Source: Paracoccaceae bacterium
GTDB taxonomy: Bacteria > Pseudomonadota > Alphaproteobacteria > Rhodobacterales > Rhodobacteraceae
Length of the DNA stretch: 64,000 nt
Direction of reading: 5' to 3'
Assembly (NCBI GenBank): GCA_007694945.1
Contig: REER01000093.1
Span: 1 to 64,000, forward strand
Positions 38,808 to 47,217 of the stretch are shown here, piece by piece. Within the stretch, counting starts at the first letter, position 1. Every line of letters begins with the position of its first letter. A program made the translations under genes and the position numbers. The notes below the pieces were generated by a model. That model did no database searches. It was not told the DNA's origin and saw only the letters and a program-made list of their open reading frames with translations.

Positions 38808-39802
38808 CGTCCGACGCGCTGCTGGAACTCAAGGATGTGACCGTGGAGTTTCCCGGGGTGCGCGGGCTGCGCGCGCTGACGGCCCCGCCCGAGGCCCGCC
38901 GCGTGCAAGCGGTCAGCGGCATCTCGCTGCGCGTCGAACACGGCGAGACGCTTGCGTTGGTCGGCGAATCTGGCTCTGGCAAGACGACGCTGGCACGCGC
39001 GATCAATGGGCTGGTGCCACTGGCGCGCGGCGAGGTTTGGTTCGACGGCCAGCCCCTGCACGCGCGCCCCGATTGGCACGCGGTACGCCGCCGCGTGGCG
39101 ATGATGTTTCAGGACCCGGTCGGATCGCTCAGCCCGCGCAAGACGGTGCGCGAGTTGATCCTGGAACCATTCGCGATCCACGGCGTGCGGGTGAAGGACC
39201 GCAAGACGCGTGCGCGCGATCTGCTGGCCGCGGCGGGGCTGGGCCCCGATTTCCTCGACCGGTATCCGCATCAGCTTTCGGGTGGGCAGGCGCGGCGCGT
39301 GGGCGTGGCGCGCGCGCTGGCGCTCGACCCGGCGCTTGTGCTGGCCGACGAGCCCACGGCCGGGCTGGACGTGTCCATCCAGGGCGAGATCCTGAACCTG
39401 ATGAACCGCGTCAAGCGCGAGCACGGGCTGACCACGCTGATCATCACCCACAACCTGAACATCCTGCGCCACATCGCCGACCGGGTGGCGGTGATGTATC
39501 TGGGCCGGATCGTCGAAATTGGCCCGGTGGAGCAACTGCTCAGCACCCCCGCGCACCCCTACACCCGCGCGCTGATGGCCGCCAACCCAGAGCCCGACCC
39601 TACCGCGCGGCGCGAACGGATCGTGCTGGGCGGCGAAACACCGGCGCTGAGCGCCCGCCCGCCGGGCTGCGAGTTTCACCCCCGCTGCCCGGTCGCGCGC
39701 CCCGATTGCGCAACGTGCCCGCCCGCCCTCGCCCCCGCCCGCACAGGTGGCGAGGTTTCGTGCCACTACCCGCTTGGCTCAGATGAAAGGATCGGCGCAT
39801 GA
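38804..39802 (+). CDS. Peptide ABC transporter ATP-binding protein (DppF type), importer 2
   Basis: Second ATPase (332 aa): Walker A GESGSGKTT (~51), signature LSGGQARRVGVA (~162; the usual Gln-Arg is Ala-Arg here), Walker B LVLADEPTAGLD (~182) and the OppF-type C-terminal cysteines (CEFHPRCPVARPDC). An insertion of about ten residues before the Walker A (RALTAPPEARR) is longer than in most DppF proteins. Its stop overlaps the start of the C69-like gene by four bases. Confidence 0.9.
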   Translation: MTSDALLELKDVTVEFPGVRGLRALTAPPEARRVQAVSGISLRVEHGETLALVGESGSGKTTLARAINGLVPLARGEVWFDGQPLHARPDWHAVRRRVAMMFQDPVGSLSPRKTVRELILEPFAIHGVRVKDRKTRARDLLAAAGLGPDFLDRYPHQLSGGQARRVGVARALALDPALVLADEPTAGLDVSIQGEILNLMNRVKREHGLTTLIITHNLNILRHIADRVAVMYLGRIVEIGPVEQLLSTPAHPYTRALMAANPEPDPTARRERIVLGGETPALSARPPGCEFHPRCPVARPDCATCPPALAPARTGGEVSCHYPLGSDERIGA

Positions 39803-41226
39803 GCTACGGTCTTTACATCGGGCGGCGTCATACCGCCGACGGCATCGCCTATCTGGCTGGCTATGGCGACGAGCCCTCGGGTCACTGGCTGGAAGTGGCC
39901 CCGCGCCAGCGCCATGCGCCGGGCAGCACCATCACCGTCGGCGTGACCCCGCAGGCCGACCTGCCCGGAGAGTTGAGCGAAATTCCCCAGGCGCCCGAGA
40001 CGGCGCGGCTGATGCGCGTCAACTACAGCTACTACCTAGGGGTCCCCGCGCCGCTCACCAATGGCGGGCTGAATGAACACGGCGTGGCGGTGCGCGATAT
40101 CTGGGCGCCTTCGCGCGCGGAGCTGGTGAAGATGACCCCGCGCGATCAGTGCGGGCCGAACTATTCCGATCTGGCGCGCATCGTCGTCGAACGCGCCCGC
40201 ACCGCGCGCGAGGGGGTGGAACTGATCGGCACGCTGATCGCGGAGCACGGCTATTCCAGCTATGGCGGCAATTCGCACATGATCGCCGACCCCGAGGAAT
40301 GCTGGGTGGTGCAGGAGTTCGCAGGCGGGTGTGGGCTGTGGGTGGCCGAACGGCTGGGCGCGGATGCGATCCGCGCCTCGCGCCCCGGGTATATCCCTGA
40401 AATCCCGCCCGAGCCGAATGCGGATTACCGCTTTCCGCCGCATTTCATCGCAACCGCAATCGAACTGGGCTGGTATGACCCCGCAGATGGCACGTTCAAC
40501 GTCAACCGGATCTACGGCGATGGCAAGGGCCGCTGGGAGGGTGTCGCCTGGATCGAGGATGAGATGCGCAGGCGTGCCGCGCGCCCAGGCGGCATCACCC
40601 TTCAAGATGTGTTCTGGGCCATCCAGACCGAGGTTCTGACCGGGGACACTGCGGGCTACGGCCAGGTCGTGCCGCTCGAGCACCCCGCCCATCCCGCGCT
40701 GCGGATGCTATGGCATGCCCCGGTCGGGCCAGTGACGGCGCCGCTGGTGCCGCTCTTTCTCGGCATGACCGAGGTGCCCCCCGAGTATCGGCGCCATCGC
40801 TACCTTGAACGCGGCGAAAGCGCGCGTTTCCTCGACACCCGCAAGGCTGGCGAGGACCCCGACACCGTTTCGTATGTGCCGCAGGGGGTCGAAGTGACGC
40901 GTTCTGCCGTGCAGGTCTTCAAGCGGCTGATGCATCTGGCGTTTCAGGCGCCCGAGCCGCAGTTCCGCGAGGTCTGGGACCACTGGCGCGCACATGAGGC
41001 CGCGCTGATCGCGGATACGCCGCAGTTGCGGCGCAGCGCGAAGATCCTGCTCGATGCGGGCGAGGCGACTCTTGCGGCGCGGCTGCTGACGGATTTCGGC
41101 CGCACCCGGTTGCTGGCCGCTCTAGACGAGGCAGAGGCGCTCGCCGATGCGTTGGAGGTCCGGTTGCGCTGCGCGGGTCGGCTGAACATGGAGTTGACAC
41201 CCGTCACGCCAAAGCAGATTTGGTGA
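39799..41226 (+). CDS. Peptidase C69-family (PepD-like) Ntn hydrolase with Ser in place of the N-terminal Cys
   Basis: A 475-residue protein resembling the C69 dipeptidase family of N-terminal-nucleophile amidohydrolases. The N-terminus MSYGLYIGRRHTADG aligns with the C69 start pattern (Met-Cys-Thr-Thr..., then a 'ADGS' turn), but residue 2 is Ser, not Cys. Conserved C69-like blocks include NYSYYLGV, LTNGGLNEHGVAV (~80-92) and YSSYGGNSHMIADPEECWVVQE (in pieces, ~150-172). After Met removal Ser2 could serve as nucleophile. Coupling to importer 2 suggests it cleaves the imported peptide or amide. No signal peptide. Confidence 0.78.
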   Translation: MSYGLYIGRRHTADGIAYLAGYGDEPSGHWLEVAPRQRHAPGSTITVGVTPQADLPGELSEIPQAPETARLMRVNYSYYLGVPAPLTNGGLNEHGVAVRDIWAPSRAELVKMTPRDQCGPNYSDLARIVVERARTAREGVELIGTLIAEHGYSSYGGNSHMIADPEECWVVQEFAGGCGLWVAERLGADAIRASRPGYIPEIPPEPNADYRFPPHFIATAIELGWYDPADGTFNVNRIYGDGKGRWEGVAWIEDEMRRRAARPGGITLQDVFWAIQTEVLTGDTAGYGQVVPLEHPAHPALRMLWHAPVGPVTAPLVPLFLGMTEVPPEYRRHRYLERGESARFLDTRKAGEDPDTVSYVPQGVEVTRSAVQVFKRLMHLAFQAPEPQFREVWDHWRAHEAALIADTPQLRRSAKILLDAGEATLAARLLTDFGRTRLLAALDEAEALADALEVRLRCAGRLNMELTPVTPKQIW

Positions 41227-41403
41227 GCTTGTCCTGTTTCGGGCCATCCTCGGGCTGGCTGCAAACTGCCTCGGTGGCTGACAGTGCGTCACATGAGAGC
41301 GGAGGCCGACGCATAGGTCGATTGTGTTGACGACTTGGTGCCCATGCGGCCCGGCGAGGGAAATGGGACAACGTTCGCGCTCGGTGACTATTTCGGCCGG
41401 GTG

Positions 41404-42651
41404 CTAGATAATTAGCGGCAGATAGGCGATGAGCACCAGCACCAACACCAGCACGGCCAGGTAAGGCAGAACCGCCCGCGCGATCCGCTCCAGCCCCAGC
41501 CCGGTTACCGAGGACGCCACATAGAGGTTGATTGCAACTGGTGGCGTGATCATCCCGATGGCCAGCCCGACCACGATGATGATGCCGAAATGCACGGGGT
41601 CTATTCCCAGTTGCACTGCCAGCGGCAAGAGGATCGGGGTCAGGATGATAAGCGCCGAGGCCGTCTCGATGAAGATACCTGTGAGCAGGATCAGAAGCAG
41701 GATCAGCGCCAGCAGCATCCATGTGTTGGTTGACAGGCCCAGAACGGAATTAGCGATGGCAGAAGGCACCTGCCAGCTTGACAGCGCCCAGCTCAGCGCC
41801 GCCGAGGCAGAGATCACGATCATGATCACCGCCGTGGTGACGGCAGATCGTATCAGCACATGGTAGAGATCGCGTAACGACAAGTCGCGATAGATGAAGA
41901 GCGCGACGAGTATTGCATAGTTGACGGCGATCACAGCTGCTTCCGATGGCGTGAAATAGCCCGAAAAGATGCCGCCCAAGATAATCACAGGCGTCATCAG
42001 CCCCCAGAACGCGGCGCGGAAGCTACGCCAGATGGTGCGCAGAGAGAAGGCGGCACCGCGCGGATAGGCCCTCCGATAGCCCTGCACCAGCGCAACCGCC
42101 ATCAGCCCCACCCCCATGGCGATGCCCGGAATAATTCCCGCCAGAAACAGCCGCGCCACTGACTCCTGCGCGATAACGGCATAGATAATGATTGGCACCG
42201 AAGGCGGGATAACCACGCCGATGGTGCCGCTGGCCGCGATTAGGCTGGCCGCTGAGGCCGGGTCGTAGCCCTTGCGCTTGAGTTCGGGGATCAGGGTCGA
42301 GCCGACCGCCGCCGTGGTGGCCGCGCCCGAGCCTGATATTGCCGCAAAGAACATCCCCGCCAGCACCGAGACGATGGACAGCCCACCGCGCAGGAATCCG
42401 AGCAGCGCCTCGGCCAGCGCCACCAGCCGCTCGCTGACCTGCCCCTTCGACATGATATCGCCGGCAAGGATGAACATCGGAATCGCCACAAGCGCGAAGG
42501 AGTTGATGCCCTGGAACATCTGCTGTGGCATAACCAGAAGCGGCGTGCCGGCTTGGTCGAGCGCGATCATCGTGCCTGCACCGATAGCCACGGCAATCGG
42601 CACCCCCATGGCAAGAAACAGCAGGAAGAGCGCGAAGAGAAGCAGGCTCAT
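41404..42651 (-). CDS. TRAP transporter large permease (DctM type)
   Basis: Twelve-helix TRAP permease (415 aa) importing an organic acid with a sodium gradient. It begins MSLLLFALFLLFLAMGVPIA, has FFAAISGSGAATTAAVGS (~88-105), the motif GIVIPPS-like GVVIPPSVPIIIYAV (~130) and MITPPVAINLYVASS (~370), all classic DctM signatures. The ATG at 42651 overlaps the DctQ gene by four bases; a longer frame to 42723 lies inside dctQ. It is the last gene of the P-Q-M operon. Substrate is not evident from sequence. Confidence 0.93.
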   Translation of the reverse strand: MSLLLFALFLLFLAMGVPIAVAIGAGTMIALDQAGTPLLVMPQQMFQGINSFALVAIPMFILAGDIMSKGQVSERLVALAEALLGFLRGGLSIVSVLAGMFFAAISGSGAATTAAVGSTLIPELKRKGYDPASAASLIAASGTIGVVIPPSVPIIIYAVIAQESVARLFLAGIIPGIAMGVGLMAVALVQGYRRAYPRGAAFSLRTIWRSFRAAFWGLMTPVIILGGIFSGYFTPSEAAVIAVNYAILVALFIYRDLSLRDLYHVLIRSAVTTAVIMIVISASAALSWALSSWQVPSAIANSVLGLSTNTWMLLALILLLILLTGIFIETASALIILTPILLPLAVQLGIDPVHFGIIIVVGLAIGMITPPVAINLYVASSVTGLGLERIARAVLPYLAVLVLVLVLIAYLPLII

Positions 42652-43151
42652 TGCCCTGCGCCCCCTTGCATCGGCACCTTGCCGCCCACAAGCAGGCGCA
42701 GCAGGTCCGATAGCGCGAACCACGCCATTAGCGCCGCGCTGAGCGGGATCACGGTATAAACACGCCCCATCGACAAGCGCAGCGCCGCCGAGCGCTGCCT
42801 GCCCTGTGTGCCCATGTAGTCAAGCCCCACCTTGACCAGCGCCACCATGAAGCCGATCACCACGACACAGGCAGCGATGCGCACCAGCCGCGCGTAGCCT
42901 ATGGGCAGGGCATCGACCAGCGCGCCCACAGCGATGTGACGATGCTGATGCCAGGCCAGTGAGGCGCCGAGAAAGGTGATCCAGATCACCAGAAAGCGTG
43001 ACACTTCTTCGGTCCATCCCAGCGCCCGAAAGAACAGGCGCGACCCCACTTGCAGCGAGATCGCCACAATCAGCGCCGCCATGAGAAAAAAGAGAACGGG
43101 GCGTAACACCGCCCCGATCCCCTTGTCGATCAGGTCAAGCGCGCGCAGCAC
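42648..43151 (-). CDS. TRAP transporter small permease (DctQ type)
   Basis: A 167-residue four-helix membrane protein with the DctQ pattern: hydrophobic segment at ~16-35, LGWTEEVSRFLVIWITFLGA (~43-62) with the conserved WTEE and Arg, then H-rich AWHQHRHIAV, and two further helices. It stabilises the DctM subunit and helps docking of the binding protein. The start is one base after the binding-protein stop codon, and the end overlaps dctM. Confidence 0.9.
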   Translation of the reverse strand: MLRALDLIDKGIGAVLRPVLFFLMAALIVAISLQVGSRLFFRALGWTEEVSRFLVIWITFLGASLAWHQHRHIAVGALVDALPIGYARLVRIAACVVVIGFMVALVKVGLDYMGTQGRQRSAALRLSMGRVYTVIPLSAALMAWFALSDLLRLLVGGKVPMQGGAGQ

Positions 43152-44150
43152 TTACTCGAGCGCCGAAAGGATCCGGCCGAGATACTCGCCATAGGCGTCG
43201 CCATAGCGTTCATATATCGGCTGAACAGCCGCCTGAAACGCGGCGAGATCGGCGTCATCGACAATCTCCATGCCACGCTCGCGCAGCTCTTCAAGTTGGC
43301 CTTCCTCCATTTCCATGTTGACCTGGCGGACATGGGCCGAAGCCTCACGCGCCGCCTCGACCAGCACGTCCTGCGCGGCCTCAGGCATCCCATCCCAGAC
43401 ACCTTGCCCCATCACGAAGATCGCCGGCGAATAGGTATGGCGCGAGAGGGTCATGTAGGTCTGCGTCTCGTCGAGGTTGAAGGAGTGGATCACCCCGACG
43501 GGGTTTTCCTGCCCGTCGATGGTGCCCTGCTGCATGGCTGTCAGCGCCTCGGTCCAGGCCATGGGCTCGGCATTGGCGCCAAGCTCACGGAAGGTATCCA
43601 CATAGACGGGGTTCTCCATCACGCGGATGCGCATCCCGTCGATATCACCTGGCTCGCGCACAGGGCGCTGGCTGTTGGTGAGGTTGCGAAAGCCGCGCTC
43701 GGCATAGGCCAGTCCCTTGAGATTGACCTCGCTCAGCCGGTCCAGCAGTTCTTTGCCGATCTCGCCATCAAGAATGCTGTAGGCCTCTTCAGCGCTGGCG
43801 AAGAGGAAGGGCAGCTCGAACACTGCAATCTCTTCGAGAAAATTCGCGACCGGTCCATTGGTGATCACGCCCATATCCACAGTGCCGATCTGCATGCCTT
43901 CCAGCAAGGTCCGCTCGTCGCCGAGTTCGGCATTGGGATAGATTTCGATGGTGACAGCGCCCTCGGTGCGTTCTGCGACCAGTTCCTGAAACCGCGTTGC
44001 GGCGATGTGGAATGCATCCTGCTCGTTCACGACATGGGCCAAACGCAGCGTGGTGGGGTCCATCTCGGAAAAATCAGCCATTGCCCAGCCTGCAGTGGTC
44101 ATGGCCATGACTGCGCCAAGTGTCGTCGCTCTCGTCAGTGTATTAATCAT
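43152..44150 (-). CDS. TRAP transporter solute-binding protein (DctP type)
   Basis: Periplasmic receptor of 332 aa. A signal peptide (MINTLTRATTLGAVMAMT...AMA, ~25 residues) is followed by LRLAHVVNEQDAFHIAATRF. The DctP specificity helix motif with its carboxylate-binding Arg is present in GMRIRVMENPVYVDTFRELG (~165-184), and QGTIDGQENPVG (~205) is the usual contact loop. The ATG at 44150 has GGGAGG upstream. Arg in RVMENP predicts a carboxylate ligand; its identity is unknown. Confidence 0.92.
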   Translation of the reverse strand: MINTLTRATTLGAVMAMTTAGWAMADFSEMDPTTLRLAHVVNEQDAFHIAATRFQELVAERTEGAVTIEIYPNAELGDERTLLEGMQIGTVDMGVITNGPVANFLEEIAVFELPFLFASAEEAYSILDGEIGKELLDRLSEVNLKGLAYAERGFRNLTNSQRPVREPGDIDGMRIRVMENPVYVDTFRELGANAEPMAWTEALTAMQQGTIDGQENPVGVIHSFNLDETQTYMTLSRHTYSPAIFVMGQGVWDGMPEAAQDVLVEAAREASAHVRQVNMEMEEGQLEELRERGMEIVDDADLAAFQAAVQPIYERYGDAYGEYLGRILSALE

Positions 44151-44638
44151 GATCCCAATTTCCTCCCATATTCCGGCACTTCGGATTTGCATCGTTAGCA
44201 AAGCGCTGGTCGAGGTCAACCCGACATTCTTCAACCGGCTTGTCGCGGGATGGCATGCATGCCGGTGCAGATTGTGGATTGGGGGTGCGGACAAAATCGA
44301 TCTGGTGGCGAGCTTGCTCGGGTGTTGGTTGGCGACGAAGAGAACGCCGGTTTGGTGAGTGACGCAGAGTGGCAAAATTCGGCGGCTATTCCGGTCGGTC
44401 GTGGATGCAGGCGGGGCGAGACTATGCGGCGATGACGAGGCGTTTGGTCAATTTGGGCATGGTCGGCTGCCATCCGATTCTCTTGTCCCCGCAGTACGGA
44501 AGGCGCCATGATAGTCAACGAACACCCTGATATTGAGCAGAAAAATGAAAGACGCTTGTCGCTGTGCTGACCAATTACCTTCAAAAGGTTGTCTAGGGTC
44601 TTTCAGGCGAGTCGGATTCATGGCTGCTGCCGCTTCCC
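44151..44638. other. 488-bp stretch without an intact gene, holding a possible integrase vestige
   Basis: Upstream of the TRAP operon. It should hold the TRAP promoter near 44160-44230. No intact coding sequence is recognised; open frames on both strands are short and lack similarity. At 44460-44422 on the minus strand the start of a tyrosine-integrase-like gene is visible (listed separately). The sequence is less G+C-rich around 44500-44600 than its neighbours, consistent with acquired DNA. Confidence 0.5.
44422..44460 (-). pseudogene. Possible vestige of a DUF4102-type tyrosine integrase start
   Basis: The minus strand reads MPKLTKRLVIAA followed by a stop. MPKLTKR(L/V)V is the usual opening of P4-type integrases with a DUF4102 N-terminal domain. 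Nothing after the 12th residue matches, so at most a scrap remains. Short matches can arise by chance. Confidence 0.3.
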
Positions 44639-45289
44639 TTATGTGACGCGGCAGAGGGTGTGGATTGCCCGAATTTCATCCGCGAACTCTTCGTTTCCGG
44701 GCAAGTATGGCATCGGTTCGCTGACCTTCTCACGCTGCCAGACACTTTCAGCCTCCATTTCCATGATCATTTGGTCGAAGCCACGTTCGTCCCAGAGATC
44801 GGTGCGCTGGGTGAAAGCAATCACACCGCCTTTACGAACAGTGCGACACATATCGCGCAGCAACGTTTCGGCATCGCCAATGTAGGTCAGCACGCCAACC
44901 GTCGCGGCAATATCATAAATGTTGACATCTACCGGTAGCGGCGCCTTCTGCAAGTCGTGCTGCAGCAGTGAGCCATAGATGCCGCGTCTTTTCGCCTGTT
45001 GCAGCGAAGCCGACGAGATATCTATACCGTCCAACGCAATTTCGGCATGTTTGCACAAGGCTTGGCCCAGCTGGCCTGTGCCGCAGCCTACGTCCAAGAC
45101 GCGCATTCCAGCCTTTAGCTGTGGTGATAGAAGATTGGCGGCGTCGTCGGGTGCGCGATAATGCCAAGACTGCAGCATGGCATCGTAGCACTCCGCCCAA
45201 TCGTCATAATACGCCTGCACGGCACGCGCGTTGGTCGTGCCCTGCTTTAGCGAGATGAGTGGTTCGTCATCATCCGAATGTTCGGCCAC
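44639..45289 (-). CDS. Class I SAM-dependent methyltransferase
   Basis: A 216-residue methyltransferase with a Rossmann SAM-binding fold: motif I VLDVGCGTGQLGQAL (~64-78), motif II GIDISSASLQQAK (~88) and motif post-II near VGVLTYIGDAETLL (~132). YYDDWAECYDAMLQ (~27-40) before the fold is typical of the WBSCR27/UbiE-like group with unknown substrates. It is transcribed alone between repeat-poor spacers that contain mobile-element debris. The target could be a small molecule; nothing in the neighbourhood settles it. Confidence 0.82.
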   Translation of the reverse strand: MAEHSDDDEPLISLKQGTTNARAVQAYYDDWAECYDAMLQSWHYRAPDDAANLLSPQLKAGMRVLDVGCGTGQLGQALCKHAEIALDGIDISSASLQQAKRRGIYGSLLQHDLQKAPLPVDVNIYDIAATVGVLTYIGDAETLLRDMCRTVRKGGVIAFTQRTDLWDERGFDQMIMEMEAESVWQREKVSEPMPYLPGNEEFADEIRAIHTLCRVT

Positions 45290-46119
45290 CGTGCCTCCAA
45301 TGCCTGATTATGGTGCGTTCACGATAGCAGCGATAGTCATAGCGGCACCCATATGCCTACTGGCGAAGGCAGCGAATTGCAATCTCAGCACCCGGTCGGC
45401 GGGTTGGCAGCGCATATCATTGCTACCGTGACCATTACCCGGCGCGCACTTGGAAGCATAGTGGAAGCAAGAGCGTGCGAAGCGCTGCCAGTTTCCGCGC
45501 AATCGCGCGGTCACGCGCGTAGGGCAAGGGGCTCCAACAGGCGAGAATGTCGCCAGTGTATGCAAACGGCGCGATCAGCTATATGAGTATGCGACGGGAG
45601 GGTTGGGGAAACACCAAAGACCGTGCCTGAACCATCATCAATCTGAAGACCCTGCATGCGAAGATCGAAGAGTTGACGCCGAAGAACAACGCTGCGCCAG
45701 ACTTTCGCAGACCCACTAGGGCCACGGTCGCCCTGACTCTTGCCCTTGCTGGCAACCCCCCGCGAATTTCGCCTTGAAGGCCCGGCTATTGTCCCGGTTT
45801 TGTCTTGCCATGGTGTTTTTCTTGCTCGCAGCATTATGCTGCCATTGCAGAGAAACCCACTAATCCGAACTGTTCATGTTTCCGGAACCACCTCTCGATG
45901 ATCACCGACACACTGAGTGGTGCAAAATCCTGGCAGAATCGCAAAGTCGCGCGGCATCTGGCAGACTGTAAGGTCAGCGGAGAGTGAAAAAGGGATTTGT
46001 GAGCATAGCCAATGCATGACCAGTTCGTCGAAACCTTCCGACAACGGCATGATCGGAAATCCGGTTCTTGGTCGCTGGTCAGTGGATAGATGCGACCTGC
46101 AAAGCAGCGAGGTACTACT
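45290..46119. other. 830-bp gene-poor stretch with transposase debris
   Basis: No intact gene is seen. The middle (45631-45811) carries two short pieces resembling IS3-family OrfA in opposite orientations (listed separately). The remainder (45300-45600 and 45820-46110) holds only short open frames on both strands without recognisable family similarity. The stretch separates two unrelated methyltransferase genes and looks like a former insertion site that has eroded. Confidence 0.5.
45631..45811. mobile_element. Degenerate IS3-like transposase OrfA fragments in inverted arrangement
   Basis: On the plus strand 45631-45708 encodes INLKTLHAKIEELTPKN, close to the (V)KTLHAKIGELTLEND motif near the C-terminus of IS3-group OrfA. 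On the minus strand from 45811 the frame reads MARQNRDNSRAFKAKF, resembling the OrfA start (HSPAFKAKVA). The two pieces face each other, so the element was rearranged or two copies decayed. Both are too short for certainty. Confidence 0.4.
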
Positions 46120-46770
46120 ATGATTGACCCGCTCGATGACCCTGTCGCGACCGTGGTGCGCTTCGCGCTACTCAAGCACGCCCCTGCGACAGCGCGCAAC
46201 CGCGCTCCGATCGCTGCGGTCTTGTCGGAGGTGCTGCCAGCCGCGCCCTGCGCGGTGCTGGAGATTGCCTCGGGCACAGGCGAGCATGCGCTCTGGATGG
46301 CGCGCAACCTGCCGCAGGTGAGATGGAGACCCAGCGAGACCACGCTCGCGGGGCTGGCCGCCATCGAGGACTGGCGCGAGCTGTGTCCCGATCTGGACGA
46401 CCGGGTGCATCCGCCTGTGCTGATCGATGTTGCCCGCCCGCCGTGGCCAGGCGAGAAAGTCGATGCCGTCTACACCGCGAACCTGACCCATATCGCCCCA
46501 TGGGCGGCAACCAAGGGCCTGATCGCAGGGGCCGCCGCGCGGCTAGGGCAGGACGGTTTGTTGCTCATTTACGGTCCATTCAATGAACGCGGTTATTACA
46601 CCGGTGCCGGTAATACCGCTTTTGATGTTGATCTGCGCAGGCGAAACCCCGACTGGGGCCTGCGCGACCGCGAATCTGTCGAAGAACTGGCGCTGGCCCA
46701 TGGCTTCACCATCGAACGTCCCCGAACAATGCCTGCCGATAACCGTCTGTTGGTCAATCGCCGTATGTGA
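46120..46770 (+). CDS. DUF938-family SAM-dependent methyltransferase-like protein
   Basis: A 216-residue member of the DUF938 family, predicted SAM-dependent methyltransferases conserved in Proteobacteria with unknown substrate. The SAM motif VLEIASGTGEHALWMARNLP is at ~46-65, YTANLTHIAPW at ~112 and YGPFNERGYYTGAGN (~145-159) are diagnostic for the family. The start MIDPLDDP has GAGG eight bases upstream, preferred over the ATG at 46090. It converges with the DUF4149-like pseudogene, 57 bp between the ends. Confidence 0.85.
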   Translation: MIDPLDDPVATVVRFALLKHAPATARNRAPIAAVLSEVLPAAPCAVLEIASGTGEHALWMARNLPQVRWRPSETTLAGLAAIEDWRELCPDLDDRVHPPVLIDVARPPWPGEKVDAVYTANLTHIAPWAATKGLIAGAAARLGQDGLLLIYGPFNERGYYTGAGNTAFDVDLRRRNPDWGLRDRESVEELALAHGFTIERPRTMPADNRLLVNRRM

Positions 46771-46827
46771 AGCTGCACCGCGCATCGTCCGTTATACTCC
46801 GCATCCCGAAGGCCTTGTCCCTGCAGC

Positions 46828-47217
46828 TTACAAGAACAGCACCGGCAAGAACCCTACCACTGCGATATGGGCCAATGTCACAACGACCGACAGCACATGC
46901 AGCCATTTGAACCGCGACATCGGCCCCTGATCCTTGGCCCGATTGATCGCGGGCATGAGGAACTGGCCCGCTGGCGGTGTTATGCCTTCAATTGCTGCAA
47001 GGATAATCGCGCTGATGCCGTTGGAAGGTTAGATCAGCAACGCCGCGACAACAGCTGTCGAAATACCGTACAGATAGAAATGTGCGAAAGCGCGGCGGAT
47101 TGTCGGCTCGGTCACTGTCGCCGGAAGCGGCGTCAACAGAACCGCCGCAGAACTGAAAGACGAAAGCACCATGCCGCCGAAAAGAAGCGCCGTGGTCGCT
47201 GATGCCGCTACAGTCAT
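46828..47217 (-). pseudogene. DUF4149-like membrane protein interrupted by an in-frame TAA
   Basis: From 47217 the minus strand encodes a small membrane protein, MTVAASATTALLFGGMV..., with hydrophobic segments at ~5-28 and ~48-62. The frame hits TAA at 47031-47029 after 62 residues, then continues in the same frame with NGISAIILAAIEG, QFLMPAINRAKDQG and FKWLHVLSVVVTLAHIAVV, typical of the DUF4149/TMEM205-like second half, ending at 46830. The complete gene would give ~129 residues. Its start overlaps the ubiG stop (ATGA). A single nucleotide change or a sequencing error explains the interruption. Function of the family is unknown. Confidence 0.65.

Noticed and set aside
41204-41722. 172-codon minus-strand open frame at the end of the TRAP operon
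   Set aside because: Out-of-frame shadow of dctM; translation is Ala/Gly/Arg/Pro-rich with no motif.
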